A DNA stretch of 6,949 nt from positions 1 through 6,949 of the forward strand of contig JAJTHC010000147.1 of NCBI GenBank assembly GCA_021299615.1, read 5' to 3'. Shown one piece after another: positions 5,661 to 6,949 of this stretch. The notes beneath the pieces are model-generated. The model ran no database searches and was not told the DNA's origin. It worked only from the letters and a program-made list of their open reading frames with translations. A program made the position numbers and the translations under genes. Origin of the DNA: Vampirovibrionales bacterium. Its GTDB lineage: Bacteria > Cyanobacteriota > Vampirovibrionia > Vampirovibrionales > JAJTHC01. Numbering within the stretch: position 1 is the stretch's first letter; every line of letters begins with the position of its first letter.

Positions 5661-5930
5661 AACGGAACAAAATAATGGTAGCGACAAAGTATAGACAAGT
5701 ACAGGAAATTATAAAACGACTATACAAATATTTATAAAAAAAGACTTGTATAGCCATTATGTTTCTATTAAAGTAAAGACTACAGTGAAGTTTCGATTTG
5801 CAAACAGTGAAATTGTTTCATTGTTGCTGAATACAGAAGGTGCTTCCTTTTGGTTGAAACTTCTACCATTAAATAGTTTTTAGAAACAAGTGATGCACTA
5901 AAGCTCACTAAAATCATAAGGATACACCGC
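5661..5930 (+). promoter_or_regulatory. Long rplU leader with inverted repeats
   Basis: This gene-free stretch holds several structures. CTATACAA (5720-5727) pairs exactly with TTGTATAG (5746-5753) around an A-rich 18-nt loop. CAGTGAAA (5805-5812) pairs with TTTCATTG (5816-5823) around TTG, with one G-U pair. ACAGTGAA is repeated at 5782-5789 and 5804-5811, each followed by a TTTC that can fold back on it. Some ribosomal protein operons, including rplU in other bacteria, use structured leaders. I cannot match this to a known RNA family. TAAGGA at 5917-5922, 8 nt before the ATG, is the ribosome binding site. Confidence 0.35.
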
Positions 5931-6245
5931 ATGACACGTGCCATAGTTGAAATTAGCGGAAAACAATACCATGTTGAAGCGGGACGTTATTTAGATATTG
6001 ATACCTACAAAGCGGATGTGGATACTGCTTTGACCTTTGACAACGTGAACGTTGTTTTAACAGACAAAGATTCACATATTGGTGCCCCCTATGTGAAAGG
6101 GGCAAAAGTGACGGCGAAAGTCTTGGCTCACGGTAAGCAGAAAAAGATTATTGTTTACAAAATGCGTCCTAAGAAAGGAACACGTACCAAGCAAGGTCAC
6201 CGTCAAGGTTATACACGCATTTTGGTTGAATCTATTACCGTATAG
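5931..6245 (+). CDS. rplU: Large-subunit ribosomal protein bL21
   Basis: bL21 binds 23S rRNA and assembles early into the 50S subunit. The 104-aa product is full length for the family. It has the N-terminal strand AIVEISGKQYHVEAG (4-18), the conserved IGAPYVKGAKVTAKVL (50-65), and the basic rRNA-binding C-terminus KMRPKKGTRTKQGHRQGYT (77-95) ending in TRILVESI. A clear TAAGGA precedes the start by 8 nt. The stop is TAG. It is followed after 51 nt by rpmA in the nearly universal rplU-rpmA order, implying co-transcription from the promoter region at 5559-5660. Confidence 0.98.
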   Translation: MTRAIVEISGKQYHVEAGRYLDIDTYKADVDTALTFDNVNVVLTDKDSHIGAPYVKGAKVTAKVLAHGKQKKIIVYKMRPKKGTRTKQGHRQGYTRILVESITV

Positions 6246-6296
6246 TGCTATACTGTTTTTTAAATATCTAGCAAACAATTTAAGGAGTTTAACTCA

Positions 6297-6563
6297 ATGA
6301 TGGCATCAAAAAAAGGCGTAGGCTCTACAAAGAACGGACGTGACAGTATCGGCAAACGCCTAGGCGTGAAGCGTTATGGCGGTCAAACCGTTTTGGCAGG
6401 TGAGATTTTAGTTCGTCAACGTGGTACCAAGTTTAAGCCAGGTCTTAACGTAGGTCGTGGTGGAGACGACACGCTTTTTGCTCTTGAAGCAGGCGTAGTG
6501 GAGTTTAAATCCAACCGCAAGGGATCTTTTGTTGGTGTTCTTCCTGCTCTGCTTGAAGCCTAG
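6297..6563 (+). CDS. rpmA: Large-subunit ribosomal protein bL27
   Basis: bL27 reaches into the peptidyl-transferase centre with its flexible N-terminus and helps stabilise the tRNA acceptor ends. The product (88 aa from 6297) carries MASKKGVGSTKNGRDS, then RLGVKRYGGQ, ILVRQRGTKFKPGLNVGRGG and DDTLFALEAGVVEF, all family hallmarks. AAGGAG at 6282-6287 is 9 nt before ATG 6297 and 12 nt before ATG 6300. The family N-terminus (MA-S/H-KKG) argues for 6300, while spacing favours 6297. There is no Firmicutes-type N-terminal extension with a Prp protease cleavage site. It is the last gene of the rplU-rpmA unit, with an intrinsic terminator just downstream. Confidence 0.98.
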   Translation: MMASKKGVGSTKNGRDSIGKRLGVKRYGGQTVLAGEILVRQRGTKFKPGLNVGRGGDDTLFALEAGVVEFKSNRKGSFVGVLPALLEA

Positions 6564-6584
6564 TTTTCAAAACAAGTTTTTTAT

Positions 6585-6619
6585 AAAGCCCTCTTTCGCT
6601 TTTGAGCAAGGGGGCTTTT
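6585..6619 (+). terminator. Rho-independent terminator of rplU-rpmA
   Basis: AAAGCCCTCTT (6585-6595) pairs with AAGGGGGCTTT (6608-6618). After a TC bulge, GCT pairs with AGC around the loop TTTG. The descending arm ends in TTTT followed by AAATTT. It begins 22 nt after the rpmA stop. Confidence 0.85.
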
Positions 6620-6643
6620 AAATTTACAAATCTTCTATAGTGT

Positions 6644-6669
6644 TTTATAGCCAAGTTTAGAGTTTTCTG
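6644..6669 (+). repeat. Dispersed intergenic repeat, copy C
   Basis: Identical over 26 bp to 5586-5611. It is followed at 6682-6695 by a small palindrome, TCTAGG-AG-CCTAGA; copy B has a related AGGCTAGA at the corresponding distance. It lies between the rpmA terminator and the next gene. TTATAACAATTTGTAACATT follows at 6711-6730 and resembles 5561-5577 apart from three extra bases. Confidence 0.85.
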
Positions 6670-6767
6670 TACTTAGACTATTCTAGGAGCCTAGATTTTT
6701 CTGTGTAATTTTATAACAATTTGTAACATTGTTTAAAGTTTCTACGCTTTATGACCGATATGAGTTA

Positions 6768-6803
6768 GAACCCTAAAGTTATAGTAAGTTGTACATAGGG
6801 TTC
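6768..6803 (+). promoter_or_regulatory. Inverted repeat upstream of the exported-protein gene
   Basis: GAACCCTA (6768-6775) and TAGGGTTC (6796-6803) are exact reverse complements with a 20-nt spacer. The spacer contains TATAGT (6780-6785), a possible -10 without a clear -35. The structure could be an operator pair around the promoter or a leader hairpin. Confidence 0.4.
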
Positions 6804-6846
6804 AATATCAAATCCATTTCTTTAGAAATTATAAGGAATACTAGTC

Positions 6847-6949
6847 ATGAAAGCACTTTTTTCGAAACAAGCCTTTTCCTTTGCACTTGCATTAACCATT
6901 AGTTTAGTTGGGTTGAATGCAGTGCATGCAATTAACATTCAAACTCAAA
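6847..6949 (+). CDS. N-terminus of a secreted or periplasmic protein (partial, cut by window end)
   Basis: Only 34 codons are present. They encode a textbook Sec signal peptide: a basic n-region (MKALFSKQ), a hydrophobic core (AFSFALALTISLVGL), and a cleavage site AVHA before INIQTQ, so cleavage is expected after residue 28. There is no lipobox cysteine, so signal peptidase I is expected. TAAGGA at 6832-6837 lies 9 nt upstream of the ATG and resembles the Shine-Dalgarno sites of hicA and rplU. The mature protein cannot be identified from this fragment. Confidence 0.8.
   Translation, partial: MKALFSKQAFSFALALTISLVGLNAVHAINIQTQ

Noticed and set aside
4042..6669. CRISPR array suggested by three similar repeats
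   Set aside because: Copies are over 1 kb apart with genes between them, not regularly spaced, and no cas genes are present.

Overview
The window is chromosomal bacterial DNA of moderate GC. It has conserved housekeeping genes at both ends (secA on the left, rplU-rpmA on the right) and an accessory block of about 2 kb between them. The bL21 C-terminal basic segment (KMRPKKGTRTKQGHRQGYT), the bL27 without a cleavable N-terminal extension, the SecA without a C-terminal zinc motif, and a Sec-type exported protein at the right edge fit a diderm lineage. My best guess is a non-photosynthetic relative of Cyanobacteria (Vampirovibrionia/Melainabacteria), but that is an impression from family resemblance and was not tested.

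Layout. 1-201: secA upstream region with an extended -10 promoter and a perfect palindrome made of two DnaA-box-like octamers. 202-3264 (+): secA, 1020 aa, with an insertion of about 80 residues in nucleotide-binding domain 2. 3300-4037 (+): a strong promoter with a direct-repeat operator candidate, then a HicA-like toxin and a HicB-like antitoxin overlapping by 14 nt. 4063-4296 (-): C-terminal fragment of a TIGR02757/DUF2400-type protein, a gene remnant. 4384-4671 (-): RelE/ParE-like toxin without a recognisable antitoxin. 4794-5429 (-): 211-aa low-complexity protein with only three charged residues, preceded by a run of ten C on its sense strand. 5430-5930: a 501-bp intergenic region with promoter candidates, a dispersed repeat and a structured rplU leader. 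5931-6563 (+): rplU and rpmA, then an intrinsic terminator. 6847-6949 (+): start of an exported protein, cut by the window edge.

How the parts relate. SecA is the motor of the Sec pathway, and the partial gene at the right edge encodes a likely Sec substrate. They are far apart and not an operon. rplU-rpmA is the usual large-subunit ribosomal protein pair. The middle block looks like a small accessory island: two toxin-type genes, a gene remnant, and an exact 18-bp inverted repeat that encloses hicAB plus the remnant while leaving the hicA promoter outside. A short intergenic repeat occurs three times, at 4042-4064, 5586-5611 and 6644-6669, always on the + strand.

The observations most worth following are the 18-bp inverted repeat around hicAB (possible invertible segment or mobile unit), the nearly uncharged protein with its C10 tract (possible phase-variable expression), the dispersed repeat family, and the SecA insertion. 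I see no clear, complete undescribed system in the window.
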